A stretch of 64,000 nt of DNA from Vreelandella sp031769195 (GCF_031769195.1 NZ_JAVHNP010000001.1:620001-684000), one strand, 5' to 3'; shown: positions 8,416 through 18,111, counted from the stretch's first letter. Numbers and translations are program-made. The notes: generated by a model not told the origin, from the letters alone.

Positions 8416-10944
8416 ATGACGTTTTTACGAACTCTTGTGCTGTCACTATTTTCGCTGGTTGTTGCGCTCTCAGGCGCGATCATACTGGCGGTGATTGGTG
8501 CCGCTATCTACTTCTCGCCGGGACTGCCCGACGTTCGACAACTGCAGGATTTTGAGCTGCACACGCCGCTGCGTATTTTCACCAACGACGGCAAGCTGAT
8601 TGGTGAGTTCGGCGAAGAGCGCCGCATGGCCATTGATTTTGACGATATCCCCCAAGATATGATCAATGCGCTGATTGCGGCAGAGGATGCCAGCTATTTT
8701 GACCACGCAGGCGTCGACCCACGCGGTTTGGCACGCGCGGTGGTCGAGCTGGTACAGAGCGGCGGTACCATTCAGTCGGGCGGCTCGACCATCACCATGC
8801 AGGTCGCGCGTAACTACATGCTGACCCTGGACCAGACCTTTACACGGAAAATCCGTGAGATTCTGCTGGCCCTGCAAATGGAGAAAATCCTCAATAAAGA
8901 GGAAATCTTCGAGCTTTACGTCAACAAGATCTTCTTGGGTAACCGCGCCTATGGCATCGCCGCGGCTGCTGAGACGTATTACGACAAGCCGCTGGCCGAG
9001 CTGAGCCTCGCTGAAACCGCCATGATTGCCGGGCTGCCCAAAGCGCCTTCGGCGTTCAACCCGCTGGCCAACTCTGAGCGCTCGCTGATCCGCCGTAACT
9101 GGATCCTGTTCCGCATGCGCGAGCTGGGCTATATCGACAACGACACCTACCAAAATGCCGTACAGGCACCGGTGACTGCCCGTCGTCACTACACTCAAAC
9201 CGAAGTCGATGCGGCCTACGTGGCAGAGATGGCCCGCCAATATGCGATTGAGCGCTTTGGCGATACCGCCTATACCGGCGGCTACCGTATTTACACCACC
9301 ATCGACAGCGAGCTACAGCCCTTTGCTCGCCAAGCGCTGGCCAACGGCCTGATTGCTTATGACCTGCGCCACGGCTGGCGCGGTGCCGAGCAAGAGGATA
9401 TCGCTCCAAGCCTGCTAGAAGCCCAAGAGCAAACCAACACTCAGGGCCTGGAAGAGGAGTTGTCCGAGTCGCCTGAAATCCGCCAGACCGCTCGTCAGGC
9501 TGCACAGCGCAGCCAAACGGAAGTGGATGGTGTTGATGGCGACGTCAGTAACTGGCTGCAAGTACTAGAGCGCACGCCTAACTATGGCCTGCTGCAACCC
9601 GCCATTGTGGTAGAAAGCAGCGGCCGTGAAATGCAGGTGCTGACCCGTGGTGGCGAGCTGCAAACTATTGCCTGGAGCGGTTTAAGCTGGGCGCGCCCCT
9701 ATTTAAGCCCCCGCAGCCGCGGTGCCGAGCCCAGCAGCGCGGCTCAAATTGCCGAACGCGGCGACTTAGTGCGCGTTGTTGAAGCGGACGACGGCTCGCT
9801 TCGCCTGTCCCAGCGCCCAGACGCCGAAGGCTCTCTGGTCGCCCAAGACCCGCGTACTGGCGCTATATTGGCACTCCAGGGCGGCTTTGATTTTAATGCC
9901 AGTAAGTTTAACCGGGCGGTTCAAGCCCAGCGCCAGTCTGGCTCTATCTTCAAACCGTTTATCTATCTCGCCGCCTTACAAGACGGTGAAATGAACGCGG
10001 CCAGCGTGGTGAACGATGCGCCAGTTGTGCTGGATGACGGCAGTAACGCCCTATGGCGTCCGGTGAACTCTAGCCGTGACTTCCAAGGCCCGATGCGCCT
10101 GCGCCCGGCACTGGCTCGCTCACGCAACTTGGTTACCATTCGCGTACTGCAAACCATGGGGCTAGATCACACCATTGAGTACCTGGAAGGCTTTGGTTTT
10201 GCCCCTGAGCGCTTGCCCCGCGGCCTTTCACTGGCACTGGGTAGCGCTAGCCTCACACCGCTTGAGATGACCAACGCATACGCGGTGATCGCCAACGGTG
10301 GCTTCCAGGTTGCGCCCTGGTTTATCGAGCGGGTCACGCGTGATGATGATAACGAAGTGATTGATGAAGCCACGCCACAGGTTGCCTGTGTGAGCTGTGC
10401 CGAAGGGCAAGAGACCGTCGAGATTGATGGCAAAACCTACCCAGTGGCCCCTCGCGTTGCCGACGCGGCGGCGGTGTATATCCTGCGGGATATGCTGCGC
10501 GACGTTATTACCTCCGGTACTGGCCGGGCAGCACTCAGCCTGAACCGCGATGACATCGTGGGTAAAACCGGCACCACCAATAGCCAGCGTGATGCGTGGT
10601 TTGCAGGCTTCAATAGCAACCTTGTCACCACGGTCTGGGTCGGTAAAGACAGCAACGACACGATTGCCGAGTACGGTGCCAATGCGGCGCTGCCCATCTG
10701 GATTGAGTTTATGGGTGACTCGCTTGCAGGGACCCCGTCAGCACTTCCTGAGCGCCCCGCGACCATCGTGACCGCCCGCGTTGACCCAGAAACTGGCCGT
10801 CGCCTGCATGATGATCAGTCGGGGGGGATTTCCGAGCTGTTCCACCAGGATCACCTACCGGATTTCCAGGCACGTCGTATCAGCCAGGAGCTTGAAGAGG
10901 CTAGCGGCTCACAGGGGTCTGGCACTGCAGAGTCGATCTTCTAA
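8416..10944 (+). CDS. mrcA: Class A penicillin-binding protein (bifunctional peptidoglycan synthase, PBP1a type)
   Basis: Polymerises glycan strands and cross-links peptides in the periplasm. The start at 8416 (MTFLRTLVLS) is chosen because it puts a single signal anchor at residues 5-30; an in-frame start 72 bp upstream adds an unlikely Cys/His-rich leader. The product is 842 aa. The glycosyltransferase domain shows EDASYFDHAGVD, the QSGGSTITMQ block and FLGNRAYGIAAAAE. The transpeptidase domain has the catalytic SxxK (SIFK), SRN and KTGTT motifs, with an OB-like insertion between the domains. It is divergent from pilM, as in many gammaproteobacteria, and is followed by a strong terminator. 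Confidence 0.95.
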   Translation: MTFLRTLVLSLFSLVVALSGAIILAVIGAAIYFSPGLPDVRQLQDFELHTPLRIFTNDGKLIGEFGEERRMAIDFDDIPQDMINALIAAEDASYFDHAGVDPRGLARAVVELVQSGGTIQSGGSTITMQVARNYMLTLDQTFTRKIREILLALQMEKILNKEEIFELYVNKIFLGNRAYGIAAAAETYYDKPLAELSLAETAMIAGLPKAPSAFNPLANSERSLIRRNWILFRMRELGYIDNDTYQNAVQAPVTARRHYTQTEVDAAYVAEMARQYAIERFGDTAYTGGYRIYTTIDSELQPFARQALANGLIAYDLRHGWRGAEQEDIAPSLLEAQEQTNTQGLEEELSESPEIRQTARQAAQRSQTEVDGVDGDVSNWLQVLERTPNYGLLQPAIVVESSGREMQVLTRGGELQTIAWSGLSWARPYLSPRSRGAEPSSAAQIAERGDLVRVVEADDGSLRLSQRPDAEGSLVAQDPRTGAILALQGGFDFNASKFNRAVQAQRQSGSIFKPFIYLAALQDGEMNAASVVNDAPVVLDDGSNALWRPVNSSRDFQGPMRLRPALARSRNLVTIRVLQTMGLDHTIEYLEGFGFAPERLPRGLSLALGSASLTPLEMTNAYAVIANGGFQVAPWFIERVTRDDDNEVIDEATPQVACVSCAEGQETVEIDGKTYPVAPRVADAAAVYILRDMLRDVITSGTGRAALSLNRDDIVGKTGTTNSQRDAWFAGFNSNLVTTVWVGKDSNDTIAEYGANAALPIWIEFMGDSLAGTPSALPERPATIVTARVDPETGRRLHDDQSGGISELFHQDHLPDFQARRISQELEEASGSQGSGTAESIF

Positions 10945-10985
10945 GTTGCTATCAACGGGCTAGCCCATGGGCTAGCCACTAACGC

Positions 10986-11020
10986 AAAAGCCCGGAAACC
11001 ATAGGTTTCCGGGCTTTTTT
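10986..11020. terminator. Terminator between mrcA and the TRAP operon
   Basis: A 15-bp perfect stem, AAAAGCCCGGAAACC with its complement and a 3-nt loop, ends in a T-run on the plus strand and starts with A residues. It can therefore serve both converging transcripts. Confidence 0.88.
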
Positions 11021-11052
11021 TATCCAGCGGCAGTTACGCTAACGCCGCGAGA

Positions 11053-13065
11053 TTAACCCGCGGCTGGCGCAGCCTCACGCTTGCTGGCCTGCCAGTTGGC
11101 GGCAATCGCCACCACCATCACCACGACACCGGCAATTTCTGTCCAGAGGCTGGGATAGAACACCCCGAAAATCGCGCCGCCAATGGCCAAGCGCGGCAGC
11201 CAAGACATGCGCGTAAACAGGTAGCCCTCTAGCGAGGCTGCAAACGCACATAGCGCAAGCAAGGCAATCACCGCATTCCAGGCCACCACAAGTACCGGCC
11301 CACCGATAATGATCTCTGGATTGAAGACCATAAACAGCGGAATCAGGTAGAGCCCTTTGGCAAACTTCCACGCCTGGAAGCCTGTTTCCATGGGTTTACT
11401 GCCTGCAATCGCAGCCCCTGCAAACCCCGCCAAGGCAATGGGAGGCGTTACATTCGAGTCCTGTGAGTACCAGAACACCACTAGGTGAGCAATTAACAGC
11501 GGCACGCCAAACTCAGCGGTCAGCGCAGGGCCCACCAATACGATCAACACGATATAACTGGCGGTGACCGGTAGACCCATGCCCAAAATTAAGCTCGCGA
11601 TCAGCACCATTAACAGCGCCAGAACAAGGTTGCCACCTGAGAACGCAAGCATCATGGAAGAGAATTTCAGGCCCAGACCCGTCAGGCCCACCACTCCCAC
11701 AATAATACCCGCGACCGCACAGGCCATAGAGACCGCGACCGCATTGCGCGCCCCCAACTCCAAGCCTTCCACCAGCTTCACTAGCCCCGCCCAAATCACC
11801 GACTTGGTGCGCTCAACCGTCACCGGCTGCCCCTGCTGAGGTGCCACGAAGAAGTACCACAATGCGTAGCGCATGACCGCCACCGCCACCATAGTGACCA
11901 CGGCGTAGTAACCCACCCGCATGGGTGACATGCTCATGGCGAGCAGCCAGACCAGTACGGCCAGCGGTAGCAGAAAATGCCAGCCATCTTTCATGACCTG
12001 GCGCATCTGCGGCAGCTCGCTTTTCGGCAGGCCCTGCATGCCTTGCTTCAAGGCAATGATGTGTACAAACAGATAGACCGTCGCAAAGTACATGATCGCC
12101 GGCAAAATACTGATTTTGACGATTTCCAGGTACGGCGTATTGGTATATTCAGCGATCAAAAACGCGCCAGCGCCCATCAGCGGCGGCATAATTTGTCCAC
12201 CGGTCGAGGCGGCTGCTTCAATGCCACCCGCCTGTTTAGGCTGGTAGCCCAGTTTTTTCATTAGCGGAATCGTGAACGCACCGGTGGTCACCACGTTAGC
12301 AATGGCGCTGCCCGAAATTGACCCCATGCCTGCCGAGGCTAATACAGCGGCTTTGGCTGGACCGCCCCGCTGACGACCCGTAGCGGCATACGCCATATCA
12401 ATAAAGAACTTGCCCGCGCCGGTACTTTCCAAAAACGCACCAAACAGCACGAAAATAAAGATATAGGTTGCGGCAACCCCCAGCGGCAGGCCGAAGATAC
12501 CCTCTTGCCCCAAGTAGAGCTGGCCCGCTACGCGGTCAAGGCTATACCCCCGATGCTCCATGATGCCCGGCATCCACTCGCCCAGCCAAGGCAGCTCACC
12601 CCGGGGGCCAGCAAAGGCATAGATAATGGCCAACAGACCAATCACGGTCATACCAAAGCCCACCGCACGGCGGCTAGCTTCTAGTACCGTTACCGTGGCA
12701 ATACAAGCCACCAGAATATCGGTCTCGTTCCAAAACCCGGCGCGGCTAAAAATCGCATCCAGGTTGAACACCAAGTAACCGCCGGTAATCAGCGCCCCGG
12801 CAAAAAAGATCAGGTCTATCCCCCACCCCAGCACACCGCGCTTACGATGGGGGCCAAAGGCAGGGAACATTAAAAATGCCAACAGCATGATCAGCGCCAG
12901 GTGAATACTGCGCTGGTAAAACAGGCCAAGCGGTTGAATGCCCGCCGAATAGAGTTGGAATAACGAAAGCCCCACTGCAACGATGGTGATACACCATAAA
13001 ACGAAGCGGGGTTGAATCGCATTACCGCCCGGCATAACAACCGGTGGTGGCGTGGATTCGTTCAT
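11053..13065 (-). CDS. TRAP transporter fused permease (TAXI type)
   Basis: Fusion of the small (4-TM) and large (12-TM) membrane subunits of a TRAP transporter, which drives solute uptake with an ion gradient together with a periplasmic TAXI receptor. The ATG at 13063-13065 (MNESTPPPVV) is preferred over one 45 bp upstream because a GAGGA ribosome site precedes it; the product is 670 aa. Many hydrophobic helices are visible, and the large-subunit signature region GSISGSAIANVVTTG and the AAASTGGQIMPPLMGAGAF block are clear. It lies downstream of the TAXI receptor and DUF1850 genes. The substrate is unknown; characterised TAXI systems carry glutamate or other carboxylates. Confidence 0.92.
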   Translation of the reverse strand: MNESTPPPVVMPGGNAIQPRFVLWCITIVAVGLSLFQLYSAGIQPLGLFYQRSIHLALIMLLAFLMFPAFGPHRKRGVLGWGIDLIFFAGALITGGYLVFNLDAIFSRAGFWNETDILVACIATVTVLEASRRAVGFGMTVIGLLAIIYAFAGPRGELPWLGEWMPGIMEHRGYSLDRVAGQLYLGQEGIFGLPLGVAATYIFIFVLFGAFLESTGAGKFFIDMAYAATGRQRGGPAKAAVLASAGMGSISGSAIANVVTTGAFTIPLMKKLGYQPKQAGGIEAAASTGGQIMPPLMGAGAFLIAEYTNTPYLEIVKISILPAIMYFATVYLFVHIIALKQGMQGLPKSELPQMRQVMKDGWHFLLPLAVLVWLLAMSMSPMRVGYYAVVTMVAVAVMRYALWYFFVAPQQGQPVTVERTKSVIWAGLVKLVEGLELGARNAVAVSMACAVAGIIVGVVGLTGLGLKFSSMMLAFSGGNLVLALLMVLIASLILGMGLPVTASYIVLIVLVGPALTAEFGVPLLIAHLVVFWYSQDSNVTPPIALAGFAGAAIAGSKPMETGFQAWKFAKGLYLIPLFMVFNPEIIIGGPVLVVAWNAVIALLALCAFAASLEGYLFTRMSWLPRLAIGGAIFGVFYPSLWTEIAGVVVMVVAIAANWQASKREAAPAAG

Positions 13066-13171
13066 GAAGTCCTCGGAAGCGTTAGCTAACTTAGGGGGTT
13101 TAACACCCACTTAATTTTTATGAAACCGTAATGAGATAAGCACTGTATTGATAAAAAATAGCGGATGATGC

Positions 13172-13666
13172 TTAGGATGCAGACAGCGCAATGGTGACGC
13201 GTTGCCCAGCTGCGCGCTCACTCAAACTAACCGTGGTGTGCTCGTGTGAGGGCCATACCACACGATGATTCACTGCCGTTGACCCTACCCGCAGAATGTA
13301 GCGGTTGTTGGCAACCGGCTCGTTGATCGCGTTGATCCAGTACCCGCCCTCACCATCGGATACCTGCTCACCCCGACCGTAGATATGCCCAAGCCCTGCG
13401 GCAAAGTCCGGTTGGTGGCTACGCTCTAGCTGCATCGTGCCGCCTGCGTTGCGGTAACAATCCAACACCGTGAAATGCTCAACAGAGTGCTGCCACTGGA
13501 TGCACCAGCGGCTGCCCTCAGGCGCGGCTGCATCCACTAGCGTTTCGCCCTGCTCGGTCACGACCGTTAAGCGCATAGACGCAGTCGCCGAAGCGGGGTT
13601 AGCCCCCGCTTCGGCGTACAATCCACCTATCAATAAGAGCGCCATCAGTCGTCGTTGCCACTGCAT
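13172..13666 (-). CDS. DUF1850 family exported protein
   Basis: A 164-aa protein with a Sec signal peptide (about residues 1-23). A WxxSVE-like segment (WQHSVEHF) and a DCYR segment are typical of DUF1850 proteins, which are usually encoded between TAXI receptors and fused TRAP permeases. Its role is not established. A strong AAGGAG site supports the start at 13666. The gap of 19 bp to the receptor gene places it in the same operon. Confidence 0.8.
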   Translation of the reverse strand: MQWQRRLMALLLIGGLYAEAGANPASATASMRLTVVTEQGETLVDAAAPEGSRWCIQWQHSVEHFTVLDCYRNAGGTMQLERSHQPDFAAGLGHIYGRGEQVSDGEGGYWINAINEPVANNRYILRVGSTAVNHRVVWPSHEHTTVSLSERAAGQRVTIALSAS

Positions 13667-13685
13667 GGCCGTGCTCCTTGGTCAA

Positions 13686-14645
13686 TTACGGACGCAGACG
13701 GTCCGGAATTTCGGCACCTACTTCTTCAAAGTAGCGAACCGCACCAGGGTGCAGCGGAACCGGCGTTGAGTTCATGGTGAAATCAACCGTGGTGTCGTTG
13801 GCCGCCGGGTGTACGGCAATCAGCTCATCGGTGTTTTCAAACAGCAGTTGAGTCAACTGGTAAGCCAGCTCTTCGTCCATATCGGCATTCACCACCAGAA
13901 CGTTGGGAATACCAATGGTTTGAACCGCTTCATCCATGCCGTCGTACATGCCAGCAGCCAGTTCGTAAGGAGCGAATACCGCTTCCACTTCCTGGGCGTT
14001 GGCAATCTCTTCATCCGACAGGCCAATCAGGCGGATATCGCGCGTGGCAGCAAGGTTGAGGATAGAGCTGGTAGGCGGCCCAACGCTCCAGAAACCGGCA
14101 TCGATATCGCCATCACGAATCGCGTCGGCAGTTTCGTTGAAGTTCAGGCGCTGGGGCGTGAAGTCTTCATAGCTCACGCCGTTGGCTTCCAGCAGGGCAC
14201 GGGCGTTTAGCTCGGTGCCGCTACCCGGTGCGCCTACAGAAACACGCTTACCGGCCAGGTCGGCAATGCTCTGAATGTCAGACTCTGCCAGGGTGACGAG
14301 CTGAACGGCATTGGGATACACAGACGCGAGCGCGCGGGTGTTTTCAATCTGGCGGCCATCAAAATCGCCGGTACCGGTATAGGCTTGGTAGGCAGTATCT
14401 GCCAGTACCAAGGCTAAGTCGGCATCGCCACGCATGATCAGGCCCATGTTCTCAACAGACGCACCGGTCACTTCGGCAGTCGCCTGCGCACCTTCAATGT
14501 GGTTGTTGATCATTTCAGCAAAGCCGCCGCCGATGGGGTAGTACACCCCGCCGGTGCCACCGGTGGCAATCGAGAGCTGCTGTGCGCTGGCAGGCAGCGC
14601 CACGGCTAACATGGATGCTGCTACGGTATATTTTAGAGTTCGCAT
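13686..14645 (-). CDS. TAXI family TRAP transporter solute-binding receptor
   Basis: Periplasmic receptor for the fused TRAP permease. It has 319 aa and a signal peptide cleaved after ALPASA. The mature N-terminus carries the family signature ATGGTGGVYYPIGGG, which names the TAXI group, and VGAPGSGTELNAR follows in the ligand domain. A strong GGAGGAAA ribosome site precedes the ATG. It is first in the operon, as expected for a receptor needed in excess. The adjacent glutarate-related lhgO on the same strand makes a dicarboxylate or 2-oxo/hydroxy acid substrate conceivable, but this is inference. Confidence 0.92.
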   Translation of the reverse strand: MRTLKYTVAASMLAVALPASAQQLSIATGGTGGVYYPIGGGFAEMINNHIEGAQATAEVTGASVENMGLIMRGDADLALVLADTAYQAYTGTGDFDGRQIENTRALASVYPNAVQLVTLAESDIQSIADLAGKRVSVGAPGSGTELNARALLEANGVSYEDFTPQRLNFNETADAIRDGDIDAGFWSVGPPTSSILNLAATRDIRLIGLSDEEIANAQEVEAVFAPYELAAGMYDGMDEAVQTIGIPNVLVVNADMDEELAYQLTQLLFENTDELIAVHPAANDTTVDFTMNSTPVPLHPGAVRYFEEVGAEIPDRLRP

Positions 14646-14800
14646 GAGCGTTTCCTCCGTCCTACTTGGACTTATAGGTATGGTTGACGTAAAGGAGGTG
14701 TGAAGCCCCAGCCCCCATCACTGTTGCCAGCGCCGGGGGCGGTGGACAGAAGTTAGCACGGCTGGCGCGTAAGATGCTAATGCAGCAAAACGCTTTCACC

Positions 14801-15994
14801 CTATTTCAACAGTGCTTTTACCTGCTCCACTATATGGGCGCCAATAGGCAGGGCCGAAGTCGCCGCAGGCGACGGCGCATTGCCCACATTCACCGTGCGC
14901 GGGGTATTCACAAATAGAAAATCATCCACCAGCTTGCCGTCGTTGGAGACCGCCTGAGCGCGTACCCCCGCCGGGTAAGGGGTAAGGTCGTTCAGCGTTA
15001 AACTTGGGCAGTACTTGCGTACCAGCTCAAGATAACCGCGTTTATAGAGCGAGTTTTTCATTTCAAACAGCCCTGGTTTCAGGTGTTTACCTAGCACTTT
15101 CAAAATTCCAGGGTGCGTAAACATCTGGCCCATATCACTGAGCGACATATCTTGCTTACGATACCCCTCGCGCTTCAGCGCCAGCACCGCGTTAGGGCCA
15201 ACGGTGACCGTACCGTCAATCATGCGGGTAAGGTGCACCCCTAAAAACGGCATGGCGGGGTCTGGAATGGGGTAAATCAGGTGGTTCACAATCTGGTTAT
15301 GGCGCTCGGGCAGCAGGTAGTACTCACCACGGAAGGGGCAGATCGTAAAGCCCGGGTCTTTGCCCAGCATGCGGATGACCCGGTCCGCCATTAAGCCCGA
15401 ACAAGAGACCAAATAGCGGCCGGTAAACGTTTCCTGCTGAGTGGTCACCACGACTTCATCAGCCCGCTCCTCAAGGCCGGTGACGCAGTGGTTAAAGCGG
15501 ATCTCACCGCCAAGGCGCGTGAACTCTGCCGCCATGGCGCGGGTGACTTCAGCGTAATTCACAATACCGCTAGAGGGCACGAAAATACCCGCTACGCCGG
15601 TGATATTGGGCTCGCGCTCCTTGAGCGCATCGGCTTCCAACCACTCACGCTCTAGCCCGTTGGCGGCGGTACGTTCCCACAATGCCTCCATACGCTGCTT
15701 CTCAAGCGCATTGGTGGCGACTAACAGCTTGCCGCAGATGTTGTAATTCACGCCGTGCTGGTCGCAAAACTCTCGGGTGGCGCGGTTGCCTTCCAGGCAA
15801 AACTTCGCTTTCAGGCTACCCGGCGTGTAGTACACCCCCGCATGGATGACCCCGCTGTTGTGGCCCGTCTGGTGCTGCGCCGCACCCGACTCTTTCTCAA
15901 CCACCAGCAGGCGCTTGTCCGGATAGGCCTTTTGCAGCTGCATCGCGGTGGAAAACCCCAATATGCCACCGCCCACAATGATGAAATCCCACAT
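14801..15994 (-). CDS. lhgO: L-2-hydroxyglutarate oxidase/dehydrogenase
   Basis: FAD-dependent enzyme oxidising L-2-hydroxyglutarate to 2-oxoglutarate, with electrons passed to the quinone pool in E. coli LhgO. The ATG at 15992-15994 (MWDFIIVGGGILG) is chosen because it puts the FAD-binding GGGILG at the very N-terminus; a TTG 21 bp upstream is less likely. The product is 397 aa, the normal length. The QTGHNSGVIHAGVYYTPGSLKA block is diagnostic. The divergent GntR regulator and the neighbouring glutaryl-CoA dehydrogenase put it in glutarate catabolism. The hydroxylase that makes L-2-hydroxyglutarate from glutarate (CsiD/GlaH) is not in this window. Confidence 0.93.
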   Translation of the reverse strand: MWDFIIVGGGILGFSTAMQLQKAYPDKRLLVVEKESGAAQHQTGHNSGVIHAGVYYTPGSLKAKFCLEGNRATREFCDQHGVNYNICGKLLVATNALEKQRMEALWERTAANGLEREWLEADALKEREPNITGVAGIFVPSSGIVNYAEVTRAMAAEFTRLGGEIRFNHCVTGLEERADEVVVTTQQETFTGRYLVSCSGLMADRVIRMLGKDPGFTICPFRGEYYLLPERHNQIVNHLIYPIPDPAMPFLGVHLTRMIDGTVTVGPNAVLALKREGYRKQDMSLSDMGQMFTHPGILKVLGKHLKPGLFEMKNSLYKRGYLELVRKYCPSLTLNDLTPYPAGVRAQAVSNDGKLVDDFLFVNTPRTVNVGNAPSPAATSALPIGAHIVEQVKALLK

Positions 15995-16069
15995 AAATGT
16001 CGTTACCTGTGCCAAATTTTCAAAATTTATTGATAATAGCCGTTATTCAACGTTGACCGCCACGCCCCT

Positions 16070-16097
16070 ACATTGGTCTAAGCCACATTGGTCTAAG
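16070..16097. promoter_or_regulatory. Tandem operator candidate between lhgO and csiR-like gene
   Basis: ACATTGGTCTAAG occurs twice exactly, at 16070-16082 and 16085-16097, with a 15-bp period. Each copy carries TTGGTC, resembling half-sites of FCD-type GntR regulators. The second copy runs into the AAGGAG ribosome site of the regulator gene, so bound protein would also block its own translation start. Autoregulation is inferred. Confidence 0.55.
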
Positions 16098-16105
16098 GAG
16101 TTCCC

Positions 16106-16795
16106 ATGGAGCACGAAGCACCGCGCCAAAACCTCGCGATTAGCGCCTATCAAGCGCTAAAGCACGACATCATTCGCGGCCGCTATGCGCCTGAAGAGAA
16201 GCTCTTAATGAGCCGCTTGAAAGAGTATTACGGGGTGAGCACGGGGCCGCTGCGCGAAGCCCTTTCACAGCTGGTGGCCGACCGCTTAGTGGTCGCCATT
16301 AGTCAGCGTGGATACCGGGTGGCAGCGATGTCCTTGGCCGAGTTAAACGATATCTACGACGCCCGCGCCCAGTTAGAAGGGCTGATTTTGCGCTTAGCGA
16401 TAGAGCGCGGCGATGACGATTGGGAAGCCAACGTGCTGGCCACCGCCCACCGATTAGCCAAGGTCACCGAGGTTAGCTCCCCCGATGCGCTGTTAGACGG
16501 CTGGGACTTACGCCATAAAGCGTTTCATACCGCCATTGCCAGCGGCTGTAACTCCCCGCACCTGCTGCAGATGCGCGATACGCTGTTTGATCAGGTCGAG
16601 CGCTACCGCCATTTATGGCTACAAGAAACCGTGATGTCGCCTCAAGCCCTTGAAACCAAACGCCAAGAACACGCGGCGCTGGTAGACGTGATTCTGGCTC
16701 GCAATGCCGAGCAGGCCGCCAACCTGATGCGCGACCACTTGATGACCCCAGTGCCGATCATTACCCGAGTGCTTCAAGCGCGGGGCATCGATTAA
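16106..16795 (+). CDS. GntR family (FCD subgroup) regulator, CsiR-like
   Basis: A 229-aa transcription factor with an N-terminal winged helix-turn-helix (about residues 12-75, including GVSTGPLREALSQLVADRLV) and a C-terminal all-helical FCD ligand domain (from about 85, with DARAQLEGLILRLAI and two conserved His-containing helices). It is divergent from lhgO and immediately upstream of gcdH and a CoA-transferase. This placement matches CsiR/GcsR-type control of glutarate catabolism. Likely effectors are glutarate or 2-hydroxyglutarate, by analogy only. Confidence 0.85.
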   Translation: MEHEAPRQNLAISAYQALKHDIIRGRYAPEEKLLMSRLKEYYGVSTGPLREALSQLVADRLVVAISQRGYRVAAMSLAELNDIYDARAQLEGLILRLAIERGDDDWEANVLATAHRLAKVTEVSSPDALLDGWDLRHKAFHTAIASGCNSPHLLQMRDTLFDQVERYRHLWLQETVMSPQALETKRQEHAALVDVILARNAEQAANLMRDHLMTPVPIITRVLQARGID

Positions 16796-16879
16796 ATTCT
16801 GCGTTTTAAAAAAATGTAGATATTTTTAAATAACGGCGATACATTGAGCTCAACAAGATCATCTTACGGAGTTCACGCT

Positions 16880-18058
16880 ATGACACGCTTTAACTGGGAC
16901 GACCCGCTACTGCTCGAAAGCCAGCTTACCGACGAAGAGCGCCAGATCCGCGATGCGGCCCATGACTACTGCCAGGAAAACCTGCAGCCACGGGTACTCA
17001 GCGCCTTCCGTGAAGAGCGTTTTGATCGCGACATCATGTCGGAGATGGGTGAGCTGGGCCTACTGGGTGCGACGGTTTCCCCGGAGTACGGCGGTGCAGG
17101 TGTAAATCACGTGGCCTACGGCCTGATTGCCCGTGAAGTGGAGCGTGTGGATTCCGGCTACCGCTCTGCCATGAGCGTGCAGTCATCGCTGGTGATGTAC
17201 CCTATCGAAGCCTACGGCTCTGAAGAGCAGAAACATAAGTACCTGCCCAAGCTTGCCAGCGGCGAGATGGTTGGCTGTTTCGGCCTAACCGAACCCGATC
17301 ACGGCTCCGACCCGGGCTCCATGATCACCCGCGCAGAAAAAGTCGATGGCGGCTACCGCCTGACCGGCGCGAAGATGTGGATCACCAACAGCCCGATTGC
17401 CGATATCGCCGTGGTATGGGCGAAATCCGCCGCGCACGATAACCAGATTAAAGGCTTTATTGTTGAGCGTGGTACCGAAGGCTTCTCCACCCCGAAAATC
17501 GAAGGCAAGGTATCGCTGCGTGCCTCCATCACCGGCGAGATCGTGCTGGACAACGCCTTCGTTCCCGAAGAGAACCTGCTGCCTAACGTGAGCGGCCTGA
17601 AAGGCCCCTTCGGCTGCTTGAACAAAGCCCGCTACGGCATCGCTTGGGGCGTGATGGGCACCGCTGAATTCTGCTGGCACGCCGCTCGCCAGTACACCCT
17701 GGACCGCAAGCAGTTTGGCCGCCCGCTGGCCGCCAACCAGCTGATCCAGAAAAAGCTGGCCGATATGCAGACAGAAATCACCCTGGGCCTGCAAGCCGCC
17801 CTGCAGGTGGGCCGCCTGATGGACAGCGGCAACTGGGCACCGGAAATGATCTCGCTGATCAAGCGCAACAATTGCGGTAAAGCGCTGGATATCGCTCGCG
17901 TTTCTCGCGATATGCACGGCGGTAACGGCGTGTCGGACGAGTACGGCGTGATTCGTCATATGGTGAACCTGGAGTCCGTGAATACCTACGAAGGTACCCA
18001 CGATGTGCACGCCCTGATTCTAGGCCGCGCACAAACCGGCATTCAGTCATTCTTCTAA
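16880..18058 (+). CDS. gcdH: Glutaryl-CoA dehydrogenase
   Basis: FAD-dependent acyl-CoA dehydrogenase that oxidises and decarboxylates glutaryl-CoA to crotonyl-CoA. The ATG at 16880 (MTRFNWDDPLLLESQLTDEE) follows a GGAG site and matches the family start; an earlier in-frame codon at 16844 adds an implausible leader. The product is 392 aa. GcdH-specific features include FGLTEPDHGSDPGSM, the MHGGNG segment and the catalytic-base region ESVNTYEGTHDVH with its Glu. The following CoA-transferase, 53 bp downstream, would supply its substrate. Confidence 0.95.
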   Translation: MTRFNWDDPLLLESQLTDEERQIRDAAHDYCQENLQPRVLSAFREERFDRDIMSEMGELGLLGATVSPEYGGAGVNHVAYGLIAREVERVDSGYRSAMSVQSSLVMYPIEAYGSEEQKHKYLPKLASGEMVGCFGLTEPDHGSDPGSMITRAEKVDGGYRLTGAKMWITNSPIADIAVVWAKSAAHDNQIKGFIVERGTEGFSTPKIEGKVSLRASITGEIVLDNAFVPEENLLPNVSGLKGPFGCLNKARYGIAWGVMGTAEFCWHAARQYTLDRKQFGRPLAANQLIQKKLADMQTEITLGLQAALQVGRLMDSGNWAPEMISLIKRNNCGKALDIARVSRDMHGGNGVSDEYGVIRHMVNLESVNTYEGTHDVHALILGRAQTGIQSFF

Positions 18059-18111
18059 TGCACACCCGCTAACTTATACCAACGAATCGATCACCATCAG
18101 CGAGGCACCCG

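Noticed and set aside
8470..9240. Long antisense reading frame (256 codons) within mrcA
   Set aside because: It mirrors the codon pattern of the penicillin-binding protein gene on the other strand, has no family resemblance and no ribosome site.
17285..18010. Antisense reading frame (241 codons) within gcdH
   Set aside because: His/Gly/Val-rich composition typical of a complement frame in GC-rich coding DNA; gcdH on the plus strand is unmistakable.
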